64,000 nucleotides of DNA from Mycobacterium sp. (GCF_002863225.1 NZ_PKEK01000035.1:1-64000), one strand, 5' to 3'. Positions 41,867-50,820 are shown, counted from the stretch's first letter. Notes: generated by a model from the letters alone, not told the origin. Translations and numbers: made by a program.

Positions 41867-43395
41867 TGCGCACCGTCAAGGGGCCTACCGGTCACGTGGT
41901 CGTCGTCGGCGCCGGCCTGTCGGGTCTGACAGCCGCGCTGCACCTGGCCGGACGCGGGCGCGAGGTGACCGTGGTCGAGCGGGAGAACTGGCCCGGTGGG
42001 CGTGCCGGCCGGGCCGACATCGGCGGCTATCAACTCGACACCGGTCCGACGGTTCTGACCATGCCCGACATCATCGACGAGGCCTTCGCGGCGGTAGGCG
42101 AAAGTCTTTCGGACCGGCTTGATCTGATCGAGGTAGAACCCGCGTACCGCGCACAGTTCGCCGATGGCAGCAGCATCGACGTGCACAGCGACGCCGATCT
42201 CATGGCGAACGCGATTGCCCAGTTCGCCGGCGCCGAAGAAGCCGACGGCTATCGCAAGCTACGCGACTGGCTGACCCGGCTGTACCACACCGAGTTCAAC
42301 GGATTCATCGCCGAAAACTTCGATTCCCCACTGTCGCTGCTCACTCCGCAGCTTGCGCGCCTGACGGCCCTGGGCGGATTCCGCAAGTGGGACACCATGG
42401 TCAACCGCTACATCTCCGACCCGCGACTGCGTCGAGTGTTCACGTTCCAGTCTCTGTACGCCGGTGTCTCACCGCGAAAAGCCTTGGCGGTCTACGCAGT
42501 TATCGCGTACATGGACACCATCTCCGGGGTCTACTTCCCGCGCGGCGGAATGCGCGCACTACCCGACGCTCTGGCCGCGGCGGCAACCGACGCCGGCGTG
42601 CGCTTCGTGTACGGCGCGACGGCGACCGGCCTGGAGCGAAGCGGCGACCGGGTCAAGGCCGTGCTCACCGACAACGAGCAGCGCATCGCCTGTGACGCGG
42701 TGATTTTGACCACCGAGCTGCCCACCACCTACTCGTTGCTAGACCGCGCACCGCGACGCCCGGGTCGCCTGCGGCCCGCGCCCTCCGCGGTGGTCGCACA
42801 CATCGGCCGTCGACAGTCACCGGCGGCCAATCAGGCTCTGGCACACCACAACATCATCTTCGGCGGTGAATGGGATCAGACCTTCACCGACATCATCCGC
42901 GACGGACGGTTGATGCGAGACCCGTCCCTGCTCGTCACCTGCCCGTCCGCCAGCGACCCGAGCCTGGCCCCGCGGGACCACGACTTGTTCTATGTGCTGG
43001 CACCGGCGCCGAACCTCGAGCGCGGTGTCGTCGACTGGTCGCGCATCGGCGAAAGCTATACCGAACAACTCATCGATATCGTCGGGGCGCGGCTGATCCC
43101 GGGCTTCCGGGACGGTGCCGAGGTACTGCACGTCGTCAATCCCGAGGACTGGGCCGCTCAAGGGATGATCGCGGGCACGCCGTTCTCGCTGGCCCACACC
43201 TTCGCCCAGACCGGACCGTTCCGACCGGCCAATACCGTGCGGGGCGTGGACAACGCCGTCCTGGCCGGATCGTCGACTGTTCCCGGTGTCGGGGTGCCCA
43301 CCGCGATGATCTCCGGCCGCCTGGCCGCCGATCGGATCACCGGCGCCCCGGCAGGATCGGCGCGGACTGTCATCGCGAAAGCCGGCCAATCGTGA
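41866..43395 (+). CDS. crtI: Phytoene desaturase
   Basis: 509 residues. The FAD loop 'VVVVGAGLSGLTAALHLAGRGREVTVVERENWPGGRAG' (about 11-48) is the CrtI beginning. 'DTGPTVLTMPD' follows, and the C-terminal signature reads 'PVPGVGVPTAMISGRLAADRI' in altered form ('STVPGVGVPTAMISGRLAADRITG'). It converts phytoene to lycopene by four desaturations. The start overlaps the crtE stop, and the stop overlaps the crtB start (GTGA). Confidence 0.95.
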   Translation: MRTVKGPTGHVVVVGAGLSGLTAALHLAGRGREVTVVERENWPGGRAGRADIGGYQLDTGPTVLTMPDIIDEAFAAVGESLSDRLDLIEVEPAYRAQFADGSSIDVHSDADLMANAIAQFAGAEEADGYRKLRDWLTRLYHTEFNGFIAENFDSPLSLLTPQLARLTALGGFRKWDTMVNRYISDPRLRRVFTFQSLYAGVSPRKALAVYAVIAYMDTISGVYFPRGGMRALPDALAAAATDAGVRFVYGATATGLERSGDRVKAVLTDNEQRIACDAVILTTELPTTYSLLDRAPRRPGRLRPAPSAVVAHIGRRQSPAANQALAHHNIIFGGEWDQTFTDIIRDGRLMRDPSLLVTCPSASDPSLAPRDHDLFYVLAPAPNLERGVVDWSRIGESYTEQLIDIVGARLIPGFRDGAEVLHVVNPEDWAAQGMIAGTPFSLAHTFAQTGPFRPANTVRGVDNAVLAGSSTVPGVGVPTAMISGRLAADRITGAPAGSARTVIAKAGQS

Positions 43396-44354
43396 TCCGC
43401 ACCGAGTTGAGCGCCGCAGGTATCGACGATCCGGATCTGCGTGGCGCATACCGCCGTTGCCGGGTCCTCAACGCCGCGCACGGGCGCACCTTCTTTTTGG
43501 CCACCCGCCTGCTCGCACCGGATCAACGCCCGCCGATTCATGCCCTCTACGGCTTCGCGCGCTACGCCGACGACATTCTCGACGACTTCGATCCGTCCCT
43601 GGACACCCAGACCCGGGCCGCTCGCCTCACACAGCTGTCGGACCAGTTCTTCTCCCCCGTCGAGCATCCGGACAACCCGGTGCTCGCCGCCGTGCGGGAT
43701 ACCGCGCGGCGCTACGCCATCGACGACCAGCTGTTCGATGACTTCCTGACCTCGATGCGGATGGATCTGACGATCACCGACTATCCGGATCGCGACGCGA
43801 TCAACCTGTACATGAAGGGCTCGGCGGAAGCGATTGGCCTGCAAGTACTTCCGATCCTGGGCACCGTTGCGGACCGTGAGGCGACAGCACCACACGCGGC
43901 GGCACTGGGCAGGGCATTCCAGCTGACGAACTTCCTGCGCGACATCGACGAGGACCTGGTGCGCGGACGCGTCTACCTGCCGGCCGACGAGCTCGCCTCC
44001 CACGGCGTCGATCGCGACGTGCTGATGTGGTGCCACTACAACCGGCGGACCGACCCGCGGGTGCGTAACGCGCTGGCCGAGCAGCACGACATTGCGCGTC
44101 AGATCTATCGTTACGCGGCGGAGGGTGTTCCGATGCTGCAACCACGTTCGCGACCGTGCGTCGACGTCGCATTGAGGCTGTATTCGGAGATCCTCGATCG
44201 CATCGAAGCCAGCAACTTCGCGGTGTTCACCCAGCGTGCGTCCGTGGGCAACGCGCGACGGTTACGCGTCGCCGGCGCCGGTCTGGTCCGGTCGTGGCGG
44301 GCGCGGCTGACGCAACCGGCGGCAGCGGGTGATCGCAGTTTCGGTGCCGCCTGA
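43392..44354 (+). CDS. crtB: Phytoene synthase
   Basis: 320 residues from the GTG at 43392. The trans-isoprenyl squalene/phytoene synthase motifs are present: 'LYGFARYADDILDDFD' (DxxxD, Asp60-Asp64) and 'AFQLTNFLRDIDEDLVRGRVYLP' (second Asp motif, about 177-200). It joins two geranylgeranyl diphosphates head to head into phytoene. It overlaps crtI and crtYc by 4 bp and 1 bp. Confidence 0.95.
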   Translation: MIRTELSAAGIDDPDLRGAYRRCRVLNAAHGRTFFLATRLLAPDQRPPIHALYGFARYADDILDDFDPSLDTQTRAARLTQLSDQFFSPVEHPDNPVLAAVRDTARRYAIDDQLFDDFLTSMRMDLTITDYPDRDAINLYMKGSAEAIGLQVLPILGTVADREATAPHAAALGRAFQLTNFLRDIDEDLVRGRVYLPADELASHGVDRDVLMWCHYNRRTDPRVRNALAEQHDIARQIYRYAAEGVPMLQPRSRPCVDVALRLYSEILDRIEASNFAVFTQRASVGNARRLRVAGAGLVRSWRARLTQPAAAGDRSFGAA

Positions 44355-44674
44355 TGGATCGGTGGCAGTATTTGATCGTGCTCGGTGCGTGCCTGGCGAT
44401 CACTTTGCCGCTGGAGATCTTCCGCCCCGGCGTGTATCGCCAGGGGTGGCGGGCCGCGCGTGCGGTACTACCGGTCGCGGCGGTGTTCGTGCTGTGGGAC
44501 GAGGTCGCGATCGCGCTGCGCATCTGGACCTACAACCCGGCCTATGTCACCGGAGTGGATCTTCCCGTTCACCTGCCGATCGAAGAAGTCTTGTTCTTTC
44601 TAGTGATCCCGCTGTGCGGCTTGCTGACCTACAACGCCGTGAGTGCCATTCTGCGAATGGTCAAGCGCAGATGA
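44354..44674 (+). CDS. crtYc: Lycopene beta-cyclase subunit CrtYc
   Basis: 106 residues with three membrane helices (about 5-20, 36-52, 78-98). The family residues 'WDEVAIALRIWTYNPAYVTGVDLPVHLPIEEVLFFLVIPLCG' are present; 'PIEE' holds the catalytic acidic residues. Heterodimeric CrtYc/CrtYd cyclases are typical of Gram-positive actinobacteria and convert lycopene to beta-carotene. TGATG overlap with crtB and ATGA overlap with crtYd. Confidence 0.93.
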   Translation: MDRWQYLIVLGACLAITLPLEIFRPGVYRQGWRAARAVLPVAAVFVLWDEVAIALRIWTYNPAYVTGVDLPVHLPIEEVLFFLVIPLCGLLTYNAVSAILRMVKRR

Positions 44675-44982
44675 CGGGCGTCGGGTACACCCTGCCGGCG
44701 GTGCTGTCGGTGCTGGCCGTGGTGGCGCTCGAGCTGGTCGCGTTGCGCACCGGGCTTTTCCGCCGCACGGCATATTGGTTGTCGATGGTGATCGTGGTCG
44801 GATTTCAGATCTTGACCGACGGGTGGCTCACCAAGCTGAGTGCCCCGATCGTGATCTACGACAACCGGCAGACCAGCGGGATCCGGTTTCCGCTCGATAT
44901 CCCGATCGAAGATTTCCTGTTCGGCTTTGCCCTGGTTACCGCCGTCCTGCTGCTATGGGAGCGACAACGTGAGCGTCAGTAA
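44671..44982 (+). CDS. crtYd: Lycopene beta-cyclase subunit CrtYd
   Basis: 103 residues, three helices, a close structural copy of CrtYc. 'LTDGWLTKLSAPIVIYDNRQTSGIRFPLDIPIEDFLFGFALVTAVLLLWE' carries the matching 'PIED' motif. It forms the heterodimer with CrtYc. The stop lies 14 bp inside the next gene. Confidence 0.93.
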   Translation: MTGVGYTLPAVLSVLAVVALELVALRTGLFRRTAYWLSMVIVVGFQILTDGWLTKLSAPIVIYDNRQTSGIRFPLDIPIEDFLFGFALVTAVLLLWERQRERQ

Positions 44983-45694
44983 CACCGGCCTGCCCCGCAC
45001 CGAAGTGCCCGCCGCGTTCGACGTGGGCGCGTACGCCTACGACCGACTCGTCGGCACCAGCCCGGGATACCATGCCCACCTTCGGCTTTCGGCCCAACGA
45101 CTGCAACTGCCCAATAAGGGTCGTGGATTGCGGTTGCTCGACGCAGGATGCGGCACCGGGGCGTCGACGGCGGCGCTGCTGAGCGTTGCGCCGCACGCCG
45201 AGATCGTCGCGATCGACGCGTCGAGCGGCATGCTCGACCAGGCCCGCGCAAAGTCCTGGCCGTCCTCGGTGCGCTTCGTGCACACTCCGGTCGAAGGTCT
45301 CGCCGAACACGGCGTCGTCGGCCCATTCGACGGGATACTGGCCGCGTACCTGATTCGCAACCTGTCCGACCCCGACACCCAGTTGCGGGCGCTGCGCACC
45401 CTGTTGGCACCCGGCGCACCGCTGGCCGTGCACGACTACTCGGTGCGCGACTCCCGCGTCGGGACCGCGATCTGGAACGCGGTGGCATGGGGCATCATCA
45501 TTCCGTCCGGCTGGTTGCGGACCCGCGACGCGACGCTCTACCGGCACCTGTGGCGAAGCGTGTTGACTTTCGACGGCGCCACACGTCTGCGGCAGCGGAT
45601 GAGCGACGCCGGCTTCATCGACGTGCGCAGCGAAACGATGCCGGGCTGGGAAGCCAACATCGCGCACACCTTTCTGGGCAACGCGCCGACATGA
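44969..45694 (+). CDS. Class I methyltransferase of the aromatic carotenoid cluster (CrtT-like)
   Basis: 241 residues from the GTG at 44969, overlapping crtYd by 14 bp. UbiE/MenG-type motif I 'LRLLDAGCGTGASTAALLS' (about 50-68), 'EIVAIDASSGMLDQAR' and 'FDGILAAYLIRNLSDPD' are clear. Streptomyces isorenieratene clusters also carry a methyltransferase gene (crtT) next to crtU, whose role there is not settled. A hydrophobic stretch near 'WNAVAWGIIIPSGWL' could contact the membrane. Its place between the cyclase and CrtU suggests action on beta-carotene-derived rings or quinones. Confidence 0.85.
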   Translation: MSVSNTGLPRTEVPAAFDVGAYAYDRLVGTSPGYHAHLRLSAQRLQLPNKGRGLRLLDAGCGTGASTAALLSVAPHAEIVAIDASSGMLDQARAKSWPSSVRFVHTPVEGLAEHGVVGPFDGILAAYLIRNLSDPDTQLRALRTLLAPGAPLAVHDYSVRDSRVGTAIWNAVAWGIIIPSGWLRTRDATLYRHLWRSVLTFDGATRLRQRMSDAGFIDVRSETMPGWEANIAHTFLGNAPT

Positions 45695-47214
45695 CCGACC
45701 GACATCGCCGCGTCTTCCCGGCACCGCAGGGTCGACAAAGCGCCGACGGGCTTGCGTCACGGCCGCGGGCCGTGGTGGTCGGCGCGGGAATCGCGGGACT
45801 CGCGGCGGCGACCGGACTGGCGGAGCGCGGCATCTCGGTCGACGTGGTCGAGCGCGAGCGATACCTGGGCGGTCGGGTCGGCGGCTGGACCGAACAGCTG
45901 GACGGCGTCGATCTGGCCATGAATCGCGGCTTCCACGCGTTTTTCCGGCAGTACTACAACTTGCGCGCACTCCTGCAACGCGTCGACCCGGCGTTGTCGA
46001 TGCTGACCGCGGTCGACGACTACCCGCTCATCGACGGGGCCGGCCGCAGAGACACCTTCCGCGGCCTTCCCCGCACCCCGCCGTGGAACGCGCTCGTATT
46101 CGCCTTGCGCAGCCCGACTTTCCGGATCACCGACCTTCTCAAGATCGATGCACGGGCGGCCGCGCCGCTTGCCACGGTGTCGGTGCCGGACATCTTTCAG
46201 CGGCTCGATCACATCGACGCCGAGACATTCCTGAAGAGCATCAATTTCCCCGAGGCGGCCCGCCACCTGGCCTTCGAGGTCTTCTCGCGCAGCTTCTTCG
46301 CCAGCCCCACCGACCTGTCCGCCGCGGAATTGGCCGCGATGTTCCACATCTACTTCCTCGGGTCCAGCGAGGGATTGATCTTCGACGTCGCCAACCGCAA
46401 TTTCGACACCGCGCTGTGGACGCCGCTGCAGCGATACCTCGAGGGACTGGGAGTTCGCTTCCATCAAGGTGTTTCGGTGACGGGCATCGAGAGTGCTGAC
46501 GACGAGACGTTTCACGTCGACGCCGACGCCGGCGTTGGGTTCGATGCCGACGCGGTGGTGCTGGCCACCGATATCGCTGGATTGCAACGGATCGTCGAAT
46601 CCTCACCGTCGCTCTGCGACGACATGTGGCGGGCGAGGATCAAGCGGCTGCGCACTGCGCCGCCGTTCCTGGTGCAGCGATTGTGGCTCGACCGTCCGGT
46701 GGCAGCTGACCGCCCGCCGTTTCTGGGCACCTCCGGGCACGAGCCCGTCGACAACATCAGCGTCTTGGACCGCTACGAGCGTGAGGCCGCCGACTGGACC
46801 CAGCGAACCGGCGGCTCTGTCGTTGAATTGCATTCATACGCAGTCGAATCCGCCCAGCCCGAAAATGCCATGCTCGACCAACTGCACAAAATCTACCCCG
46901 AGACCACCGAGGCCAAAATCGTTCACGAACAAACGCTGCAGCGCAACGACTGTCCGCTTTTTGCCCCGGGCACCTTTGCGCAGCGTCCAACCGTTCTCAC
47001 ACCGCAGCCGGGGCTCCTGCTGGCCGGTGACGGAGTGCGCATCGACTTGCCGGTCGCACTGATGGAGCGGGCGGCCACGACCGGCTGGACCGCCGCCAAC
47101 GAGATACTGCAGCGCTGGGGAATCGCCGGCCATGAACTCTCCTCGGTCCCGACCCGGGGCCGATCGGCACTGCTGCGCCGTCTCGCCGGCGGAGAAAGGT
47201 CGCCGCGACCATGA
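45691..47214 (+). CDS. crtU: Beta-carotene desaturase/methyltransferase CrtU (isorenieratene synthase)
   Basis: 507 residues. The FAD loop 'VVVGAGIAGLAAATGLAERGISVDVVERERYLGGRVGGW' is at about 28-66. 'NRGFHAFFRQYYNLRALLQRVDP' is the CrtU/CruE-type continuation, distinct from CrtI, and the C-terminal 'LLLAGDGVRIDLPVALMERAATTGWTAANEIL' closes the flavin domain. CrtU enzymes aromatise the beta-ionone rings with methyl migration, giving isorenieratene (leprotene), a known pigment of scotochromogenic mycobacteria. ATGA overlaps on both sides. Confidence 0.85.
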   Translation: MTDRHRRVFPAPQGRQSADGLASRPRAVVVGAGIAGLAAATGLAERGISVDVVERERYLGGRVGGWTEQLDGVDLAMNRGFHAFFRQYYNLRALLQRVDPALSMLTAVDDYPLIDGAGRRDTFRGLPRTPPWNALVFALRSPTFRITDLLKIDARAAAPLATVSVPDIFQRLDHIDAETFLKSINFPEAARHLAFEVFSRSFFASPTDLSAAELAAMFHIYFLGSSEGLIFDVANRNFDTALWTPLQRYLEGLGVRFHQGVSVTGIESADDETFHVDADAGVGFDADAVVLATDIAGLQRIVESSPSLCDDMWRARIKRLRTAPPFLVQRLWLDRPVAADRPPFLGTSGHEPVDNISVLDRYEREAADWTQRTGGSVVELHSYAVESAQPENAMLDQLHKIYPETTEAKIVHEQTLQRNDCPLFAPGTFAQRPTVLTPQPGLLLAGDGVRIDLPVALMERAATTGWTAANEILQRWGIAGHELSSVPTRGRSALLRRLAGGERSPRP

Positions 47215-48206
47215 GCATCAGCGACAACGTGCGACGGCGCTGGCCCAAAGATTGGCCGCTGCAACCGATCCCACCGGGGACCTGGACAGGTCAGCGCCCG
47301 ACCTACGCCGACGCCTCCCCCGCTGTGATCAACGCCGCACTGGACCGGTCACAGCGCCGACCGACCGGCAACTGGTATGCCTTCGCCGGCAGCCGCGAGG
47401 TGCGTGCGGGCCGGCCACTCGGAACCCGGATCGCCGGTACCGAATTGGTCGCGTGGCGCGATCGGCAGTCCCGACTGTGCGTCGGTCCCCGCAGCTGCCC
47501 TCATCTAGGCGCCGACCTTGCGACCGCCGCGGTCCACGACGGAGAGCTGATTTGTCGCTGGCATGGCCTGTGCCTCAGCCGCGATTCCGACGAATTCGGT
47601 TGGCGCGCATTGCCCAGCTACGACGACGGGGTGCTGGCGTGGGTTCGGCTGGACAGTGTCGGCGGTGAGGAGCCGCTCGACCAGCCGGTGATTCCGGCCC
47701 GGCCGATCGGCGACACGATCGACGCGGTCGCCAGCATGGTCGGCACCTGCGAACCATCCGACATCATCGCCAACCGGCTCGATCCTTGGCACGGGGCGTG
47801 GTATCACCCTTACTCCTTCACCCAGCTCGAGGTGTTGACCACGCCGACCGAGGAGGTAGACAGCTTCCTGGTTGCGGTGACATTTCGCGTCGGGCGCGTC
47901 GGTGTGCCCACCGTCGCCGAGTTCACCAGCCCCGAAGCACGCACCATCGTGATGCGGATCGTCGACGGCGAGGGTGTGGGCAGTGTCGTCGAAACTCATG
48001 CCACGCCAATCGGTCCGGGTCCGGACGGTCGACCGCGAACCGCGGTGATCGAAGCCACCATCGCGCACTCGGGCCGGACGGGATTCAAACGCGCGCGCAG
48101 CGTCGCACCCCTGATAGGTGGGCTCATGCGAGTGGCCTCGGCACGGCTGTGGAAAGACGACGTGGCCTACGCCGAGCGCCGCTATCAGCTGCGGGCCGGC
48201 ACGTAG
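47211..48206 (+). CDS. Rieske [2Fe-2S] / DUF5914 protein of the carotenoid operon
   Basis: 331 residues. The Rieske cluster ligands are Cys96-x-His98 ('SCPHLGADL') and Cys115-x2-His118 ('CRWHGLCL'). The C-terminal half (about 190-330) is the DUF5914 region, with 'DPWHGAWYHPYSFTQLEVL'. It ends the crt operon (ATGA overlap with crtU). Cyanobacterial CruH, which oxidises methyl groups of aromatic carotenoid rings, is also Rieske-containing as I recall. This protein may oxidise the aromatic end groups or feed electrons to CrtU. It overlaps the convergent SDR gene by 22 bp. Confidence 0.85.
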   Translation: MSISDNVRRRWPKDWPLQPIPPGTWTGQRPTYADASPAVINAALDRSQRRPTGNWYAFAGSREVRAGRPLGTRIAGTELVAWRDRQSRLCVGPRSCPHLGADLATAAVHDGELICRWHGLCLSRDSDEFGWRALPSYDDGVLAWVRLDSVGGEEPLDQPVIPARPIGDTIDAVASMVGTCEPSDIIANRLDPWHGAWYHPYSFTQLEVLTTPTEEVDSFLVAVTFRVGRVGVPTVAEFTSPEARTIVMRIVDGEGVGSVVETHATPIGPGPDGRPRTAVIEATIAHSGRTGFKRARSVAPLIGGLMRVASARLWKDDVAYAERRYQLRAGT

Positions 48207-49651
48207 CCGGCGCTCGCCTTCACGGTGACGTCCTTGGCGATCCCGGCGAACACTGCCCGTCGAAGCACGCCCGAGGCGGCCCAGAACAGTTCACCGGGAA
48301 GGCCGTACGGCTGAAACACCACCCGCTGCCGATAGCGGCAGCGACCCTGGGCTTCGTCGCTCACCGACAACTCCAGCCAGAGCCGCCCCGGCAGCGGAAC
48401 GTCCGCGCGCAGCCGCAGCAACCGGGGCTTGTCGACATGTTCGACTCGCCACCAGTCCAGCGCCTCGCCCGCACGTAATGACCGATTCTGCTGCTGTGAT
48501 CGCTTGCCGTTCTTGCCGTTTCGTCCGGTCCAGCCGCGAAGCGCCCAGGCCGGAGGTGCTGCCGACCAGCCGTGTTCGTCGCCGATCGACTCGAAGACCT
48601 TCCACAACGTCTCGGCGTCGGCGTCGACTGAACGTTCGATCGACTTCTCGTGCAGTGATCCACCCGCCCAGTCCGGGTCGGTGGGCAGTGGGTGCGCGGG
48701 CGGGTCTTCCTGTCCGGGCCGCGACCAGCGGGTCTGCAGGTCGAGTTCGTTCACGCGCGACAGCGCGTCGATCACTGCGTCGTCGTAGTGCATCAGGCCA
48801 CCGTCGGGGTCCGGAATGTGCTCGGCGATGTCGTGCTCCCCGCACACGACGTCGTTTTCGAGGGAGTCCATCAGCGACGTTGCCAGCGCTCGGGGCAACG
48901 GGGTGATCAGGTTGACCCAGTGTGAGGAAAGCCGGGGCGTCAGGACCGGGACCGGGATTGCCACTCGTTTGCGCAGGCCCGAGATTTTCGCGTAGCGGGC
49001 GCTCATGTCGGTGTAGGTGAACGTCTCGGGGCCCCCGATGTCGAAGGCCCGGCTCACATCGGCGGGCAACTCTGCCGCGCCGGTCAGGTAGTACAGCACG
49101 TCACGCACCGCGATGGGCTGCACCCGGGTGCGCAGCCACTTGGGAGTGACCATCACCGGAAGACGGTCTGTCAGGTAGCGCATGATCTCGAAGCTGGCCG
49201 AGCCCGCGCCGATGATCACCGCGGCGCGCAGTTCCACGGTGGGGACGCCCGACTTACGCAGTAGGTCGCCGACCTCGGCCCGCGAGGCCAGGTGTGCGGA
49301 CAGCTCTTGTTCGTCGGGGATGATGCCGCCGACGTAGACGATTCGTGAGAGTCCCGCCTGCTTGGCCGCGTCGGCGACGATTTTCGCCCCGCGGGCGTCG
49401 ACCTTGACGAAGTCCGCGGCCAGCATCGAATGGACGAGGTAGTAGAGGACCTGCTGGCCGTCGAGCGCTTGTCGCACCTGGTCTTCGTCGGTGACGTCAC
49501 CTTCGACGACCTCGACGTCCTGGCGCCACGGCACGTCGTCGAGCTTGGCCGGAGTACGGGCCATGACGCGGACCTCGTGACCGGCCGACAGCAGCGCGGG
49601 AACAAGGCGCGTACCCAGGTAGCCGGTGGCACCGAAGATGACACACCGCAT
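48185..49651 (-). CDS. Atypical SDR (NAD(P)-binding) with DUF2867 C-terminal domain
   Basis: 488 residues. Residues 1-280 are an atypical SDR: 'VIFGATGYLGTRLVPALLSAGHEVRVMAR', 'VEVVEGDVTD', 'IVYVGGIIPDE'. Residues about 320-480 are DUF2867, an SRPBCC-like domain ('KSIERSVDADAETLWKVFESIGDEHGW'). The overall plan mirrors the SRPBCC-SDR fusion at 38.4 kb with domain order reversed. The function is unknown. It is divergent from the TUDOR-like gene; site 2 lies in their shared promoter region. Convergent with the Rieske gene. Confidence 0.88.
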   Translation of the reverse strand: MRCVIFGATGYLGTRLVPALLSAGHEVRVMARTPAKLDDVPWRQDVEVVEGDVTDEDQVRQALDGQQVLYYLVHSMLAADFVKVDARGAKIVADAAKQAGLSRIVYVGGIIPDEQELSAHLASRAEVGDLLRKSGVPTVELRAAVIIGAGSASFEIMRYLTDRLPVMVTPKWLRTRVQPIAVRDVLYYLTGAAELPADVSRAFDIGGPETFTYTDMSARYAKISGLRKRVAIPVPVLTPRLSSHWVNLITPLPRALATSLMDSLENDVVCGEHDIAEHIPDPDGGLMHYDDAVIDALSRVNELDLQTRWSRPGQEDPPAHPLPTDPDWAGGSLHEKSIERSVDADAETLWKVFESIGDEHGWSAAPPAWALRGWTGRNGKNGKRSQQQNRSLRAGEALDWWRVEHVDKPRLLRLRADVPLPGRLWLELSVSDEAQGRCRYRQRVVFQPYGLPGELFWAASGVLRRAVFAGIAKDVTVKASAGYVPARS

Positions 49652-49764
49652 CGCTCACTCCTTTGATTTTTTCTCGTTCTCTTTCGGCGCTACCCGCCGC
49701 ACAAGGGGTATACCCCGTTTCGGCGGTTGCTGACGGCGCGAACACGGCTGCGTTCAATATCTCC

Positions 49765-49793
49765 TTCACAAGCTTAATAGTTAAGTTTATAGT
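49765..49793. promoter_or_regulatory. Operator candidate upstream of the TUDOR-like gene and the SDR-DUF2867 gene (site 2)
   Basis: TTCACAAGCTTAATAG at 49765-49780, followed by TTAAG, again fits TTCA-N5-TTAA-N3-TTAA; the right outer half is poor (TAGT instead of TGAA). Its left half matches the reversed right half of the crtE site at 12 of 13 positions. It lies in the 186-bp divergent region, 45 bp from the plus-strand ATG. Confidence 0.55.
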
Positions 49794-49837
49794 TGTATTT
49801 CAAAGAGTGGCCGGCAGTCTGTTCAGAAAGGCGTCCC

Positions 49838-50056
49838 ATGGCAGAGAAGGACTTCACCAAGGGCGACAAGGTCGCCTGGGAAAGCCACGGTCATACCGTC
49901 ACCGGCACGATCGAGGAAAAGATCACCCGCGACACCACCGCCGCAGGCCGAAAAGTGCGGGCATCCACGGACGAGCCGCAGTACCGGGTCATCAGTGACA
50001 AGACCGGGGCGGACGCGGTGCACAAACCAGACGCTCTGAAGCGCCGGAAATCCTGA
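49838..50056 (+). CDS. Hypervirulence-associated TUDOR-domain-like small protein (DUF2945)
   Basis: 72 residues from the ATG at 49838. The whole protein is one DUF2945/HVA1 TUDOR fold: 'FTKGDKVAWESHGHTVTGTIEEKITRDT', then 'DEPQYRVISDKTGADAVHKPDALKRRK'. The domain is a small SH3-like barrel with no known activity in bacteria. It precedes the GAF-ANTAR gene by about 17-60 bp depending on the start, and may be co-transcribed with it. Confidence 0.85.
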   Translation: MAEKDFTKGDKVAWESHGHTVTGTIEEKITRDTTAAGRKVRASTDEPQYRVISDKTGADAVHKPDALKRRKS

Positions 50057-50088
50057 TTCCCGGTCAGCCACCGTTGCCGAAGATCGAC

Positions 50089-50820
50089 GTGAACTCGGGC
50101 AATTCCGAGGAGCTGGCTGTGGATTCGCATTCCGATGCTTTTCTGCGCGTAACGCGGTTGGTATCTGATCTCCACCAACGCACCTTGTTGGATACACCAA
50201 CACTGCTGAGCCAGTTGATGACGGTGGCCGCGGAGTCGGTCCCGGGAGCCCGATACGCGGCAGTCACCGTCAGCAAACGGGGTTGCGTGGCACAGTCCGA
50301 AGCGGCGACGCACCGCTATCCGGTGCTGCTGGCCGACATTCAGAATCTCTGTCAACAGGGACCGTCTCTGACGGCGGGGGCAGTGCAGGAATGCATCCGC
50401 GTCGACGATCTCGCCGCAGACGACCGTTGGCCTCGGTACCGCGACGAGGCAATCCACCAGACCCCGATCCGGTCGATCCTCTCTCTGGGGATGCTGCGGG
50501 AGGGTTCGACGACGGCGTCGCTCGATTTCTACACCGAGACTGCCTACGCCTTCGACGACCGATCCGTCGATCTGGGCTTGATCTTCGCGACGCACGCCGG
50601 TCTGGTGTGGAACATGACCCGGCGTGATCATCAGTTCCGCGCCGCGCTGGCTTCGCGCGACATCATCGGCCAGGCCAAGGGGCGGATGATGGAACGGTTC
50701 GACGTCACCGCCGCCCGGGCATTCGAGATGCTCAAGCTGATGTCCCAGAACTCCAGCACACCCATTGCCCAGGTGGCACAACGCGTGGTCGCGGGCGAAG
50801 AGTTACCCGTCGGTGGCTGA
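50089..50820 (+). CDS. GAF-ANTAR transcription antitermination regulator
   Basis: About 243 residues from the GTG at 50089; a TTG at 50074 or GTG at 50119 are alternatives. Residues about 15-155 form a GAF sensor ('DTPTLLSQLMTVAAESVPGARYAAVTVSKRG', 'IRSILSLGMLREGSTTASLDFYTETAYAFDDRSVDLG'). Residues about 165-225 are an ANTAR domain ('ALASRDIIGQAKGRMMERFDVTAARAFEMLKLMSQNSSTPIAQVAQRVV'). ANTAR proteins bind twin RNA hairpins to stop premature termination. A plausible light or redox sensor within the island; the ligand is unknown. Confidence 0.88.
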   Translation: MNSGNSEELAVDSHSDAFLRVTRLVSDLHQRTLLDTPTLLSQLMTVAAESVPGARYAAVTVSKRGCVAQSEAATHRYPVLLADIQNLCQQGPSLTAGAVQECIRVDDLAADDRWPRYRDEAIHQTPIRSILSLGMLREGSTTASLDFYTETAYAFDDRSVDLGLIFATHAGLVWNMTRRDHQFRAALASRDIIGQAKGRMMERFDVTAARAFEMLKLMSQNSSTPIAQVAQRVVAGEELPVGG

